Shown here one piece after another: positions 1-9,040 of a stretch of 64,000 nt of DNA (position 1 is the first letter of the stretch; each line of letters opens with the position of its first letter). The stretch lies in the NCBI RefSeq assembly GCF_018127785.1, contig NZ_CP072390.1, positions 1,674,001 to 1,738,000 on the forward strand, written 5' to 3'. A program made the translations under genes and the position numbers. A model generated the notes under the pieces. That model did not search any database, was not told the origin of the DNA, and saw only the letters and a list, made by a program, of their open reading frames with translations. Origin of the DNA: Prevotella scopos JCM 17725. Lineage in GTDB: Bacteria > Bacteroidota > Bacteroidia > Bacteroidales > Bacteroidaceae.

Positions 1-98
1 GGACCTGCCATTTTCTGCAGTGCCTCACTCATTGCCTTCATTCCGAACATCAGCAAAGCTAATGCACCAATGAGCTTAAAGAAAATCCAAATCGACAT
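1..98 (-). CDS. Na/Pi cotransporter family protein, N-terminal fragment
   Basis: Only the first 32 codons are inside the window; the gene runs off the left edge. The reverse-strand ATG at 96-98 opens a peptide with a hydrophobic first helix containing LIGALALLMFGMKAMSEAL. This resembles the first membrane segment of NptA/PhoU-type sodium:phosphate cotransporters, whose first helix usually carries a G-x-x-L-F-x-x-G-M-x-x-M-S-x-x-L signature. Members of this family import phosphate with sodium across the inner membrane. The gene is divergent from the nucleoside kinase at 212. The call rests on the first helix alone. Confidence 0.6.
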   Translation of the reverse strand, partial: MSIWIFFKLIGALALLMFGMKAMSEALQKMAG

Positions 99-211
99 AT
101 AGTTACTTAAAATTGTGATGTCTGTTTCTTGGATATCTACAAAACTTTCTCTACCTTTACAATCCTATTTACCAAAGAACAATATTGTTCCAAAAATATC
201 TTTAACCATAA

Positions 212-1879
212 ATGATTATGAGACAAGTACTGCATATCCGTTGCAAAAATAATAAAAAAACTCAAGAAGTCACAATAGGAAGTACACTTTCTGACATTTA
301 TAAGGAAATTAATCTCGAAATACCTTATGGTCCAGTGAGTGCTAAAGTGAATAATAAGGTGGAAGGCCTTCATTATCGTGTCTATCATAACAAGGATATA
401 GAATTCCTCAACTTGCAAACCCCATCAGGTATTCGCACCTATACGCGCTCACTCTTCTTAGTACTTTGCAAGGCTGTTCACGACCTCTATCCCACCAGTT
501 CTGTGGTCATAGATATCCCTGTTTCAAATGGTTACTACTGTAACTTGCAGCTCGGACATGAGATTACAACAGAAGATGTTGACCGTATCCGTACACGAAT
601 GCAGGAGATTATCGACGCTAAGATGCCTATCCAGCGTTACGAAACAACCACCGAGGAGGCTGTTAAGATGTTCACTGAATTAGGCGATATACAAAAGGCT
701 AAACTCCTTAAAAGCAGCGGTAGCCTTTATTGTGTCTATTATGTGCTTGACGATTACAAGGATTATTACTATGGTTCGATGCTTACCAACACTGCACAAC
801 TCCATCTTTTCGGTTTGGAGCCTTACTTTGATGGAGTCCTCTTGCGCATCCCTTCCGTACAAGATCCTTCTAAATTAGGTGAATTAATACGCCAAGACAA
901 GATGTTCGAGGTGTTCAAAGAGCATCATAGATGGCAGAGTATCTTAGGTATTAAGACGGTAGGCGACTTCAACGAAGCTGTAAAAAATGGTCAGGCAACC
1001 GACCTAATCAATGTCAGTGAGGCTCTACAAGAAAAGAAGATATCGCAGATTGCTGACACAATTGCTGAACGAAAAGAGATTAAAGTAGTACTCATTGCTG
1101 GTCCTTCATCAAGCGGTAAGACAACATTCTGCAAACGCCTTTCTGTCCAACTATTAGCAAGTGGTGTGAAACCTGTACAGATATCCTTAGATGATTACTT
1201 CGTTAACAGAGTGGAAACACCGAAAGATGAGAACGGGGAACTTGATTATGAGAGTATCTATGCACTGAACATTCCACTCATCAACGAGCAATTTAATGCA
1301 CTTTTCCGTGGTGAAGAGGTGGAATTACCAAAGTATAATTTCCAAACAGGAAAGAGTGAAAAGAGTGGTGAAAAACTGCATCTTGGAGAGAATAACATAC
1401 TCCTTGTAGAAGGTATTCATGCCCTCAATCCTCTGCTAACAGAGCAGATTGCAGACGATAAGAAGTTCAAAATCTACGCATCTGCCCTTACTACGATTCT
1501 GTTGGACGACCATAACTATATCCCAACAACCGACAATCGACTGCTTCGTCGTATTGTTCGTGATTACAAATATCGTGGTTGTTCGGCACAAGACACCATT
1601 CACCGCTGGCCAAGTGTACGTGCTGGCGAGAACAAGTGGATTTTCCCTTATCAAGAACAGGCAGATGTAATGTTCAACACTGCCCTCCTCTTTGAACTTG
1701 CCGTTATCAAACCGCAGGCGGAAGAAGTGCTGGAACAAGTGCCTGAGAACTGCGAAGAGTATGCTGAAGCCTATCGCCTACGCAAGTTCCTCAAGTATTT
1801 TGCGCCATTACCTTTCCGCAATCTCCCTCCAACCTCCCTACTCAGAGAGTTCTTAGGAGGTAGTTCGTTTAAGTATTAG
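212..1879 (+). CDS. Nucleoside (uridine) kinase-like protein with N-terminal TGS/ThrRS-like region
   Basis: This is a 555-residue protein of the Bacteroidales nucleoside kinase type. The C-terminal half carries a P-loop, GPSSSGKTT, near residue 295. Downstream are elements of the phosphoribulokinase/uridine kinase fold: SLDDYFVNR, then LLVEGIHAL, then a basic DNRLLRRIVRDYKYRG segment. The N-terminal ~60 residues look like a TGS-type ubiquitin-like fold, and the next ~170 resemble the additional domain of threonyl-tRNA synthetase. Uridine kinases phosphorylate uridine or cytidine with NTP in pyrimidine salvage, which would fit upp and cdd elsewhere in the window. The real substrate cannot be read from sequence. 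ATG at 212 and a second in-frame ATG at 218 are both possible starts. A clear terminator follows. Confidence 0.85.
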   Translation: MIMRQVLHIRCKNNKKTQEVTIGSTLSDIYKEINLEIPYGPVSAKVNNKVEGLHYRVYHNKDIEFLNLQTPSGIRTYTRSLFLVLCKAVHDLYPTSSVVIDIPVSNGYYCNLQLGHEITTEDVDRIRTRMQEIIDAKMPIQRYETTTEEAVKMFTELGDIQKAKLLKSSGSLYCVYYVLDDYKDYYYGSMLTNTAQLHLFGLEPYFDGVLLRIPSVQDPSKLGELIRQDKMFEVFKEHHRWQSILGIKTVGDFNEAVKNGQATDLINVSEALQEKKISQIADTIAERKEIKVVLIAGPSSSGKTTFCKRLSVQLLASGVKPVQISLDDYFVNRVETPKDENGELDYESIYALNIPLINEQFNALFRGEEVELPKYNFQTGKSEKSGEKLHLGENNILLVEGIHALNPLLTEQIADDKKFKIYASALTTILLDDHNYIPTTDNRLLRRIVRDYKYRGCSAQDTIHRWPSVRAGENKWIFPYQEQADVMFNTALLFELAVIKPQAEEVLEQVPENCEEYAEAYRLRKFLKYFAPLPFRNLPPTSLLREFLGGSSFKY

Positions 1880-1896
1880 ATACGCTTCTAACATAT

Positions 1897-1937
1897 AAAA
1901 GGTGCGCCTTTGACTCTCAAAAGCGCACCTTTTATTT
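1897..1937 (+). terminator. Rho-independent terminator after the nucleoside kinase
   Basis: Inverted repeat AAAAGGTGCGC / GCGCACCTTTT with a 15-nt loop, followed by TATTTTATT. It lies 18 bp after the kinase stop and can also work for the converging gene at 1998-2684. Confidence 0.85.
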
Positions 1938-1997
1938 TATTAGCTATCATCAGTTTCTCATTGTTCATTGACCTTAGCACACAAAGAGACAAAGCTA

Positions 1998-2684
1998 TTA
2001 CTTTATTTTACGTTCCAACACTTTCAGCAAATCAAGAGGGTGTCTCTTCATATCTTTCAGTGAGAATCCATCACTCTGCAAGTACTCATCCATCTTTGGG
2101 AAACGATCAAAACAAGCACGGAGTGTTTTCTTCGCAGCCAGACGTATTCCTGTTTCAGGAACATAATAAGTCACAACAACTTCGTCACCTTTAAGACAAT
2201 AAGTATAAGCCCATGACTCTTCAGTATAAAATGTTGTCCCAGAACTACTATAGCATACTGTTGGAGATAAAAAACCAAGTACTTCTCTTCCCTCATAAAC
2301 CAGTTCCCAAAAGTACCGATGATTTGTTGGCTTCAAATTTTTAGGTAACGTTAATATCTTGCATGCATATAAAGACAAGTATTTACGTTGCTTCCCATCT
2401 ACTGTTAACTCCATTTCTTTTGCATCATCAGCTACATACTTTGTTCCCTTACCCGTTGGTGTAGGTGAGATAAACAATGTCTGCATATTAATAACGACCT
2501 GCCCATACACACTTGCCATAACCTTTGCATTCTTTACATCAACCAAATAGCCTGACACTTTGCTACCATCTTTGAGCGTAAGGACGCATGGTAAAGGTTT
2601 GAACTCCTTTTTCTTAGCACTTACTGAGACGATGCCAATCAACAACATTAGCATCATCAACATGAGTACATTAATCTTTTTCAT
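1998..2684 (-). CDS. Hypothetical secreted protein
   Basis: This 228-residue protein has a long hydrophobic signal peptide (about residues 5-23, ending SVSAKKK), so it is probably exported to the periplasm or envelope. The mature part starts with a beta-rich stretch (VLTLKDGSKVSGYLVDVKNAK) like the small SH3-like or PPC-type barrels seen in other Bacteroidales hypothetical proteins. Two or more cysteines (about residues 107 and 148) could pair in the periplasm. I do not recognise the family. It is a single gene on the minus strand with a TAnnTTTG box 45 bp upstream. No enzymatic motif is visible. Confidence 0.65.
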   Translation of the reverse strand: MKKINVLMLMMLMLLIGIVSVSAKKKEFKPLPCVLTLKDGSKVSGYLVDVKNAKVMASVYGQVVINMQTLFISPTPTGKGTKYVADDAKEMELTVDGKQRKYLSLYACKILTLPKNLKPTNHRYFWELVYEGREVLGFLSPTVCYSSSGTTFYTEESWAYTYCLKGDEVVVTYYVPETGIRLAAKKTLRACFDRFPKMDEYLQSDGFSLKDMKRHPLDLLKVLERKIK

Positions 2685-2728
2685 AACTCATTTTATTGTT
2701 TTTAGTTAAAGTTCTTTCGTTAACAATA

Positions 2729-2736
2729 CAAAGATA
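2729..2736 (-). promoter_or_regulatory. -7 box of the hypothetical secreted protein gene
   Basis: On the minus strand this reads TATCTTTG, an exact match to the Bacteroidetes TAnnTTTG -7 element, 45 bp upstream of the start codon at 2684. A TTTG at the usual -33 distance is not present. Confidence 0.5.
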
Positions 2737-2980
2737 TACAACAAATGTGAAACAGAGAAAGAAACTTCTAAAGTTTTGCTAATCTTTTTTTATAATATTG
2801 CTATCTAATAAAAGTGAAAAAGAATAGCTCTATTGCTGTATCTTTGTAGTTACCTCTATGGTATTACCTTTGATAAAACAAGTCTCCTCTAACCAAATAA
2901 TGTTAGTTACTTTTACGTAATACAACTCTTTTCTGACATTAAATTAATTCCACATTAATAGCCTATTGCAAGGTGTTTAG

Positions 2981-3045
2981 GCATCCGCACCATTCGTGCG
3001 AACCAACAACACCATTCGTGCGAACCAACAACACGACACGTGCGG
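2981..3045. repeat. Three copies of the CGCACCATNCGTGC dispersed repeat
   Basis: Two units containing CACCATTCGTGCGAACCAAC follow each other directly, and a third degenerate copy reads ACGACACGTGCGG. The core is an imperfect palindrome (GCAC...GTGC). The same core recurs at 9931-10010 and 18036-18098. Confidence 0.8.
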
Positions 3046-3231
3046 TATAACAATAGTACCTCTAAAGATGACAAAAAAGGAGACATTATGTTCATTATAA
3101 CGAATATAATAAACTACAAAACAAAGTATCTTTACTCTGTTTTAAAATGCAAAAAGCAAAGGAATAAAAAGGTAAAAACCAAACTTTAAAACTTAGAAAC
3201 TAACCTTTACTGATTTACTTTCATACAAAAA

Positions 3232-3307
3232 AGAAATTATTTTCACGAGAAGAAGAATTTATTTTCATGAAAAGAAATATTTTTCTTCATGAAAATAATT
3301 CGGAAAA
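3232..3307. repeat. A/T-rich palindromic repeat (TTCATGAA family), copy 1
   Basis: ATTATTTTCA...TGAAAATAAT outer arms enclose a central TTCATGAA-type palindrome, ending in TAATTCGGAAAA. About 41 bp (3259-3299) is identical, or nearly so, to 40352-40391, and both copies end with AATTCGGAAAA. Confidence 0.8.
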
Positions 3308-3410
3308 CAGATTTATTATACTTCTAACACATACTGTCACGTTTGTAAAAATGGCATTTACAACACATTAAAAGGCTCCGTCTCCTATCTTACTCAGACC
3401 TACTCTGTCA

Positions 3411-4376
3411 CTATCCTTCAATAGTTACCGGCTCAATATCGTCCGATGGTTCTATATCTGGGTCTGTTGTACCGTATTGCATAATATAATAATGCCCGTT
3501 TCGTTTTCCAACATTCACATAATATCCTTCGTAAGTAGCTGCGCCCTCTGGTATGACAAAGTATCCTTCCCCTTCTTTATTGGGAACAATGGAAAAGGAA
3601 GGAATATCTGAAAGATAATCAATACCGGGACTATCCAACCAGTCTATTTGATAATTACCAGAATACTGGCTCGTATAAACTCCTGCTCCATCTTTCACAA
3701 ACTTCTCACAAAGATACTTTCTATAAGCAGGCGCATTGAGGTCTATCGTCAGATTCAGCGAGAGATAAGAACGGATAAAAGCCTTTAGAAAAGCGATTTC
3801 ATCCTTTGGATGTTCATCCATCTTCACAAGTTTCTTATAAATATCTGCATCCGAAAACTCCGAAGCTTGACCATATTGATAGGCATATCCAATCCTTCTC
3901 TGCCCATCTTTGTCAGTTACCATACGCAGAGCAAGATTACAATCACTCTTTAGTTTGTGATCATATAACTGTATGCTATACCAGCTTCCACCCGCTGATC
4001 GTATCTTTAAGTCATCCAACGACCATCTTGGGTCCCTATTGTCTTTCAACGGAAACAAAGGTAAAAAGGTGGTTCCATCACGATAACACAGTTTATCAAT
4101 CAATGTCTGAGTGAGAAACCTACGCTCTTCACGCATAGAAATATCCTGACCATCTGCTCTTTTAAGATAGAGACGATAATACTCTCTGATGACATTTATA
4201 TCCTTTGTCGTGTCATCTACAACAGCTTTCGGCTGTACGAAAACAACTGAATCCGAGTCTTTTGCAATCGTTACTGGCTTAGTAGTCTGCTTAGCAGGAA
4301 GTAACCAAAAGAGTAAGCCAAGCCCTACCAGCACGGTTATCAAGCAAGAAAGGAGAAGAGTCTTTTTTCGTTTCAT
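3411..4376 (-). CDS. Hypothetical membrane-anchored protein, two DUF3828-like halves
   Basis: This 321-residue protein starts with a basic segment and one hydrophobic helix (about residues 7-25), so it is either membrane-anchored or exported. Two segments look like internal copies: INVIREYYRLYL followed by RFLTQTLIDKLCYRDG (about 60-100), and AFLKAFIRSYLSLNL followed by YRKYLCEKFVKDG (about 195-235). That helix pair and its tryptophan/aspartate-rich continuation resemble DUF3828-type periplasmic proteins, but the assignment is tentative. The C-terminal tail is acidic (PDIEPSDDIEP). There is no catalytic motif and no operon partner; cysS lies downstream behind a 226-bp gap. Confidence 0.6.
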   Translation of the reverse strand: MKRKKTLLLSCLITVLVGLGLLFWLLPAKQTTKPVTIAKDSDSVVFVQPKAVVDDTTKDINVIREYYRLYLKRADGQDISMREERRFLTQTLIDKLCYRDGTTFLPLFPLKDNRDPRWSLDDLKIRSAGGSWYSIQLYDHKLKSDCNLALRMVTDKDGQRRIGYAYQYGQASEFSDADIYKKLVKMDEHPKDEIAFLKAFIRSYLSLNLTIDLNAPAYRKYLCEKFVKDGAGVYTSQYSGNYQIDWLDSPGIDYLSDIPSFSIVPNKEGEGYFVIPEGAATYEGYYVNVGKRNGHYYIMQYGTTDPDIEPSDDIEPVTIEG

Positions 4377-4420
4377 ATTGTTCTGGTGGTTTTTATCCCT
4401 CTAATAATTGAATAAAAAAT

Positions 4421-4487
4421 AAGGATAGGCATTCCTAATACACTGCGTATTACCGCTGACACATACTAAGAATATCTATCCTTACAG
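4421..4487. terminator. Hairpin between cysS and the DUF3828-like gene
   Basis: AAGGATAG pairs with CTATCCTT and ATTCCT pairs with AGGAAT in an interlocking arrangement. It lies in the 226-bp gap, downstream of cysS and upstream of the DUF3828-like gene in reading direction. It has no obvious T-run, so its role as terminator or attenuator is uncertain. Confidence 0.35.
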
Positions 4488-4602
4488 GAATGGATATGAG
4501 CAACACATAGATTAGTGTCCACTCTTTATCCTTTTATCTACTTCTTACTCCACTGACAAACAGCGTTTACGCTCATCAAAGAAGTAATCTGAAGTTTACG
4601 TT

Positions 4603-6090
4603 TTATCGGTCAAGTTTCCACGTAACACCGTCCTTGGTGTCCTTAACTTGGAAGCCTGCATCAGCAAGCGCATCACGAATCTGGTCGCTAACAGCCCAGT
4701 TCTTCTCTGCTTTCGCCTTTGCACGAAGGTCGAGCACCATATCGACTACCTTTCCGTAAGCCTCCTCACGAGCATCGTTATTAACTCCTCGTTCATTCTG
4801 AAGACCAAGGATATCGAAGGCAAAGAGCTGCATCGCCTCTGTAAGTTCCTTGAGGTCGTCAGCTGAAATCTGCGCCTTGTGGTCGATGAGGATGTTCACC
4901 AAGTGGCAAGCTTCAAAGAGAGTGGAGATAACGGCAGGCGTCATCAAGTCATCGTTCATTGCATCATAGCACTTCTGACGGAAGCCTGCAACAAACTTCT
5001 TTGTATTCTCATCTGACGCAGCAGCAGGCTGAATGCGTGCCAAGTCTTCAATACCATTCATCAAACGCTCATATCCCTTCTCAGCAGCCTGTAGTGCCTC
5101 GTTAGAGAAGTCGACTGTTCCACGATAGTGAGCAGAGAGGATGAAGAAGCGAATTGTCATTGGAGAGTAAGCCTGTGTGAGCGTGTCATGCTCGCCAGTA
5201 AAGAACTGCTCAAGCGTAATGAAGTTGCCAAGCGACTTGCCCATCTTCTGTCCGTTGATGGTAATCATATTGTTATGCATCCAATACTTCACCATTTCAT
5301 CACCCTGTGAAGCTACAGCTTGTGCAATCTCGCACTCATGGTGTGGGAAGATAAGGTCCATACCGCCACCATGGATATCAAAGTGATCGCCCAAATACTT
5401 GCGTCCCATCGCTGTACACTCACAATGCCAGCCTGGGAAACCATCGCTCCAAGGCGATGGCCAACGCATGATATGCTCTGGCATAGCACGCTTCCAAAGG
5501 GCAAAGTCAATCTGATTACGCTTCTCACCAACGCCTGCCAACTCACGAGAATTGTTTATCATGTCAGTGATGTTACGACCAGAAAGAATGCCATAGTGGT
5601 GGTCTTTATCGTATTTCTCTACATCGAAGTAGATACTTCCATTGCTTTCATAGGCATAACCATTGGCAAGAATCTGTTTTACTAACTCTTCCTGCTCTAT
5701 GATATGACCTGTTGCATGTGGCTCAATGCTTGGTGGAAGAACGTTGAGCGAACGCATAGCATCATGGTAGCGGTTGGTATAGTGCTGCGCAATCTCCATT
5801 GGCTCCAACTGCTCAAGACGTGCTTTCTTCTCAATCTTGTCATCACCTTCGTCAGCATCATGCTCCAAATGGCCTACGTCCGTGATGTTACGAACATAAC
5901 GAACCTTGTACCCTATGTGTTTAAGATAGCGGAAAAGAATGTCAAAGGTGATAGCAGGACGTGCGTGTCCGAGGTGTGGATCGCCATAAACAGTTGGTCC
6001 ACAGACATACATTCCTACGTTAGGAGCTGCAATCGGCTGGAAGAGTTCCTTCTTACGATGCAGTGTATTGTAAATTACTAAGTCTTGCAT
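4603..6090 (-). CDS. cysS: Cysteinyl-tRNA synthetase
   Basis: Charges tRNA-Cys with cysteine in the cytoplasm. The 495-residue length is normal for the family. The class I signature appears as HLGH at residues 39-42, following CGPTVYGD, whose cysteine belongs to the zinc/cysteine site. The second signature is KMGKSLGN near residue 285, the KMSKS variant. Zinc ligands are visible as GWHCE and FPHHECE. The C-terminal DALR-type helical domain is followed by a short anticodon region ending [10 protein letters not shown]. The gene stands alone, with two overlapping promoter-like boxes just upstream. High confidence. Confidence 0.98.
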   Translation of the reverse strand: MQDLVIYNTLHRKKELFQPIAAPNVGMYVCGPTVYGDPHLGHARPAITFDILFRYLKHIGYKVRYVRNITDVGHLEHDADEGDDKIEKKARLEQLEPMEIAQHYTNRYHDAMRSLNVLPPSIEPHATGHIIEQEELVKQILANGYAYESNGSIYFDVEKYDKDHHYGILSGRNITDMINNSRELAGVGEKRNQIDFALWKRAMPEHIMRWPSPWSDGFPGWHCECTAMGRKYLGDHFDIHGGGMDLIFPHHECEIAQAVASQGDEMVKYWMHNNMITINGQKMGKSLGNFITLEQFFTGEHDTLTQAYSPMTIRFFILSAHYRGTVDFSNEALQAAEKGYERLMNGIEDLARIQPAAASDENTKKFVAGFRQKCYDAMNDDLMTPAVISTLFEACHLVNILIDHKAQISADDLKELTEAMQLFAFDILGLQNERGVNNDAREEAYGKVVDMVLDLRAKAKAEKNWAVSDQIRDALADAGFQVKDTKDGVTWKLDR

Positions 6091-6117
6091 AATGCCGTTG
6101 TTTATATCTTAATGATG

Positions 6118-6133
6118 CAAAATTACAAAATTA
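6118..6133 (-). promoter_or_regulatory. Candidate cysS -7 boxes
   Basis: Two adjacent minus-strand TAATTTTG boxes (6118-6125 and 6126-6133) match TAnnTTTG, 28-43 bp upstream of the cysS start. No matching -33 TTTG is seen. Confidence 0.4.
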
Positions 6134-6168
6134 TTGTCAGCCATGATGCGTCTACATAGAATTTTTAT

Positions 6169-6176
6169 TATCTTTG
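6169..6176 (+). promoter_or_regulatory. -7 box of the YbjQ-family gene
   Basis: TATCTTTG, an exact TAnnTTTG match, 70 bp upstream of the start codon at 6246. It is divergent from the cysS boxes. Confidence 0.5.
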
Positions 6177-6245
6177 TCATGTATTTGTAAGACATCAAGT
6201 AATAAGTCTACATATCAATTATATTATTAATACTGACAAAAGATT

Positions 6246-6563
6246 ATGATTATCACAACAACCCCAACCATTGAAGGTCGTCCTATCAAAGAGTATAAAG
6301 GAATTGTCACAGGAGAAACAATTATCGGTGCTAACTTCCTAAAAGACTTCCTTGCCGGCATCAGGGACTTCATCGGAGGACGCAGTGAAGCCTATGAAAA
6401 GGTGCTGCGCGAAGGCAAAGAAACCTCTATTCAAGAAATGAAGCAACATGCAGAAGCACTTGGTGCTAACGCTATCGTTGGTATTGACCTCGATTATGAG
6501 ACTGTCGGACAGGGTGGATCTATGCTCATGGTCACCTGTTCTGGTACTGCCGTTGTTATATAA
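6246..6563 (+). CDS. YbjQ/UPF0145 family protein
   Basis: This 105-residue protein matches the YbjQ (UPF0145, heavy-metal-binding-domain-like) family along its whole length. It has an N-terminal [21 protein letters not shown] strand pair, then the conserved [15 protein letters not shown] loop, an amphipathic helix containing YEKVLREG, and the C-terminal [13 protein letters not shown] motif with a final [11 protein letters not shown] strand. Members form pentamer-like rings of unknown function; the metal-binding label is historical. The gene is single, with its own -7 box and a strong bidirectional terminator downstream. Confidence 0.9.
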   Translation: MIITTTPTIEGRPIKEYKGIVTGETIIGANFLKDFLAGIRDFIGGRSEAYEKVLREGKETSIQEMKQHAEALGANAIVGIDLDYETVGQGGSMLMVTCSGTAVVI

Positions 6564-6655
6564 GAGGCGGTTGTCGCAAGTCTTAAAAGGCTCTGAAATA
6601 CAGAAAAGAGTACTTTCCCTTCGCTGAAGAATAGTGGGGAAACATATAGAACACA

Positions 6656-6699
6656 TAAATAAAGCACGCCATGCAGGTTTGTATGGCGTGCTTTATTTA
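6656..6699. terminator. Bidirectional terminator between the YbjQ-family and DUF4250 genes
   Basis: Perfect AATAAAGCACGCCAT / ATGGCGTGCTTTATT stem with a 10-nt loop and A/T runs on both sides, placed between two converging genes. Confidence 0.9.
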
Positions 6700-6714
6700 T
6701 CTACTATTATCTAT

Positions 6715-6915
6715 TTATTCATCAAAACCTATCGGGCGAAACTGGCGCTGTTCTTCGCTATATACATAGCCTGCTTCACGCAAGTTAGCTTTGAGCTTAT
6801 CTATATCTTCATTGAAATTGTAACACAATGATTCTAAAGAATCGAACTCTTCATCACGTAACAGCATATTTACGCTGCTTACTAATATTGCTGGGTCTTT
6901 TGGTAAATACTCCAT
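6715..6915 (-). CDS. DUF4250 domain-containing protein
   Basis: This 66-residue protein matches DUF4250, which is widespread in Bacteroidetes and Firmicutes, from its LPKDPAILVSSVN start to the GYVYSEEQRQFR end. It is all-helical with a helix-turn-helix-like spacing (SLESLCYNFNEDIDKLKANL), but no function is known. It lies 27 bp downstream of cdd on the same strand, so the two are probably cotranscribed. The shared terminator at 6656-6699 ends the unit. Confidence 0.85.
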   Translation of the reverse strand: MEYLPKDPAILVSSVNMLLRDEEFDSLESLCYNFNEDIDKLKANLREAGYVYSEEQRQFRPIGFDE

Positions 6916-6942
6916 AATTACTATTGATTGAAAACGAAAGGG

Positions 6943-7422
6943 CTACTTCATGGACTCTCCTAAGAACTGGAGAGGCAATAGGTCCTTTACACTATTGATA
7001 ACATATATGCCTGCCGTACCATAAAGAAGGATACGAATAGGCTGTTTATAACGATCTTCTATTTCTAAAATAACTTGCCGACAGGCCCCACAAGGCACTA
7101 TTGGGTCACGCATCAAACCATACTCATTAGCCGCAGCAATAGCAAGCGTGGTCACTGCTTGGTCTGGATAGACAGACTGAGCTGCAAAGATAGCTGAGCG
7201 TTCAGCACATAAGCCTGATGGAAAAGCAGCATTCTCCTGATTTGCTCCAATAACCTCTGTGCCATCGGCAAGCAACAAAGCAGCCCCAACACGAAAGCGA
7301 CTATAGGGAGAATAACTATTACCAGTTGCCTCCACGGCCCTTTGAATGAGGTGCTGATCAGCCTCAGAGAGTTCCTCTTGTTGGCAAAAACCAATCTTGA
7401 TGCTTATGTCTATTGTTTTCAT
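6943..7422 (-). CDS. cdd: Cytidine deaminase
   Basis: Zinc enzyme that hydrolyses cytidine/deoxycytidine to uridine/deoxyuridine in pyrimidine salvage. The 159-residue length fits the homotetrameric class. The first zinc motif is LCAERSA (cysteine ligand plus the catalytic glutamate, about residues 74-80). The second is VPCGACRQ (two cysteines, about 109-116). The upstream SPYSRFRVGAALLL and GANQENAAFPSG segments are the substrate-binding strands of the family. It is followed closely by the DUF4250 gene and preceded by a 9-bp-period repeat array. Confidence 0.96.
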   Translation of the reverse strand: MKTIDISIKIGFCQQEELSEADQHLIQRAVEATGNSYSPYSRFRVGAALLLADGTEVIGANQENAAFPSGLCAERSAIFAAQSVYPDQAVTTLAIAAANEYGLMRDPIVPCGACRQVILEIEDRYKQPIRILLYGTAGIYVINSVKDLLPLQFLGESMK

Positions 7423-7449
7423 TGTTGATATTTATTGGTGGTGGTGGGA

Positions 7450-7512
7450 CTTATTGGGCTTATAAGGCTTATAAGGCTAATTGGGCAAATAAGACAACTA
7501 AGCCTAATAATC
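7450..7512. repeat. 9-bp-period array, 7 units (CTTATAAGG type)
   Basis: Seven consecutive 9-mers: CTTATTGGG, CTTATAAGG (twice), CTAATTGGG, CAAATAAGA, CAACTAAGC, CTAATAATC. They fill the space up to the stop codon of the minus-strand lipoprotein exactly. Period and placement match the arrays at 10672 and 11329. Confidence 0.85.
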
Positions 7513-8979
7513 TTAATTAGCTATCAGCTCATAACAGCCAATATCTGGCTTACTATCACGCTGCTTACCATCATGATCAGTTGCAAAACGAGTATCGCCA
7601 AGAGCAAGTCCTGCATCAATAGCAGGATATTTCTCACTTTTTTCAGCCTTCTTCAGATGGAAATCATACTTCTGTTTGTCTCCATCTACGAGTATAAACT
7701 GCTTTGAACCGCCATCAGGATAATCCTTACTATTCTCCCAAATGACATCTGTGAAACTTGCTAATAAAGCCGAATCCTTAGGTTTTGGCGCACGAAGAAT
7801 ACAATTATAGAAGTGATAGTTGGCTGTAACACCATCCTTATTACTGCCCATTAATACATCATCAGCATATCCTGTCACAAGCGAGTTCACAACGTGGAAG
7901 GTCTGAAGAGGATAGTCTTTATCGTCAATATGATTGCCAAAACTCAATGCAGCGCCACGATTACTATCGAAAGGATAAAACTGTGCGAAGGTACAATGCG
8001 TCAAAATCACGTCTCCACCCACAAAGGCTGCACAGTCCATCAACGTGTTAGAAAACTGAGAGTTATAAGCAATAACCTTACTATTTATCGCTTGTAAACC
8101 ATAGCCCTGACAGTTATGAACAGTAGAGTTAGCAATCGTCAACTTCGTACGTGAAGTCGTTGCAGTATCACAGAGAATACCATTATAGGTTGAATGAATA
8201 TCAGTATGGATAAGAACATTATCGTAACTATCCTTATGAAAGCGTACTCCCTGCCACTGACCACTGACCCTATCATAAGGAAGATACTTAAACATCTTGT
8301 CTAAACGATCGCCCCGCAGCGTTACAGGTTTGTCTGCTGTACCCTCACAACGCAGCGTTCCATAAACATCAAGGGCTGCCTTCTGAGAGAAATAAACAGT
8401 TGTTCCGGCAGGAATTGTCAGTGTAGCACCTGCCTCTACCTTCAATGTATCTTGGAAAACGATAGGTTTCGTACTAGTCAAAATGGTGTTCGAGGTTATC
8501 TTACGTCCTTTTATCAATTCTGCATCCCAGCTGTAAACACGTAGGTTCACCTTCTGCTGTACACCGCTTTCGAGCGTAAAGACAAGGTTATCAGCCACCT
8601 CTTGTGGAGTTACTGCGTTATTAAGGGGTGACGTCATCTCAACAAACACCTGGATACTATCCTTATTACGCACTTCCAAACCACCAACCTGATAGCCGTT
8701 GGCAGCCGAGAGTTCCACACCATCTACATTCACACGGAAACCCGTTTGGTTACCTTGTGCCAGACGGACGTTAGTTAATCGTAGTCCATCGCCCGACTTA
8801 TTATACACCCAGAAAATCTTAGTAGATGTCGGAACATTTGAGAATGTCGTGTCGAGTCGTAGGGTATCAGTCGAGAATGTGAGCAGATTGCTCCGTGATG
8901 TTGTAAAAGCATCGTCATCAGAACAGGCTACCATCATCATGACGGCTGACAATAATAACAAAAAGGATAATTTCTTCAT
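7513..8979 (-). CDS. Lipoprotein with parallel beta-helix and choice-of-anchor-Q-like end
   Basis: This 488-residue exported lipoprotein has a type II signal peptide with lipobox VAC-S around residue 19 and an acidic SDDDAF after the cysteine. A region of about 150 residues resembles the pre-helix beta domains of Bacteroidales surface lipoproteins. From about residue 170 the repeating pattern of short strands (GTTVYFSQKAALDVYGTL..., NSTVHNCQGYGLQAINSK...) is that of a right-handed parallel beta-helix. The C-terminus has YPAIDAGLALGD and PDIGCYEL, as in choice-of-anchor Q proteins. Such proteins are usually surface glycan-binding or lyase-like, but no catalytic set is evident. Its 3' end borders a 9-bp-period array. 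Confidence 0.85.
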   Translation of the reverse strand: MKKLSFLLLLSAVMMMVACSDDDAFTTSRSNLLTFSTDTLRLDTTFSNVPTSTKIFWVYNKSGDGLRLTNVRLAQGNQTGFRVNVDGVELSAANGYQVGGLEVRNKDSIQVFVEMTSPLNNAVTPQEVADNLVFTLESGVQQKVNLRVYSWDAELIKGRKITSNTILTSTKPIVFQDTLKVEAGATLTIPAGTTVYFSQKAALDVYGTLRCEGTADKPVTLRGDRLDKMFKYLPYDRVSGQWQGVRFHKDSYDNVLIHTDIHSTYNGILCDTATTSRTKLTIANSTVHNCQGYGLQAINSKVIAYNSQFSNTLMDCAAFVGGDVILTHCTFAQFYPFDSNRGAALSFGNHIDDKDYPLQTFHVVNSLVTGYADDVLMGSNKDGVTANYHFYNCILRAPKPKDSALLASFTDVIWENSKDYPDGGSKQFILVDGDKQKYDFHLKKAEKSEKYPAIDAGLALGDTRFATDHDGKQRDSKPDIGCYELIAN

Positions 8980-9040
8980 TCTTTTCTTTTTATGTTCTTA
9001 TCTAACGACTCAATAGGCTGTTTTATTGCCTTTCAGATGT

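Larger units (their letters stand above)
2747..3410. other. 664-bp gene-free stretch with two repeat families and an orphan promoter-like box
   Basis: No credible coding frame was found. A plus-strand TATCTTTG box at 2839-2846 matches the Bacteroidetes -7 consensus but leads to no gene, so it could be a relic or drive a small RNA. The stretch also holds the GTGC-type repeats at 2981-3045 and the A/T-rich TTCATGAA palindromes at 3232-3307, each listed separately. Confidence 0.6.

Noticed and set aside
7435..7707. Plus-strand frame of 90 codons with LIGLIRLIRLIG repeats
   Set aside because: The repeat comes from the 9-bp array at 7450-7512, and the rest lies antisense to the lipoprotein. It has no family resemblance.
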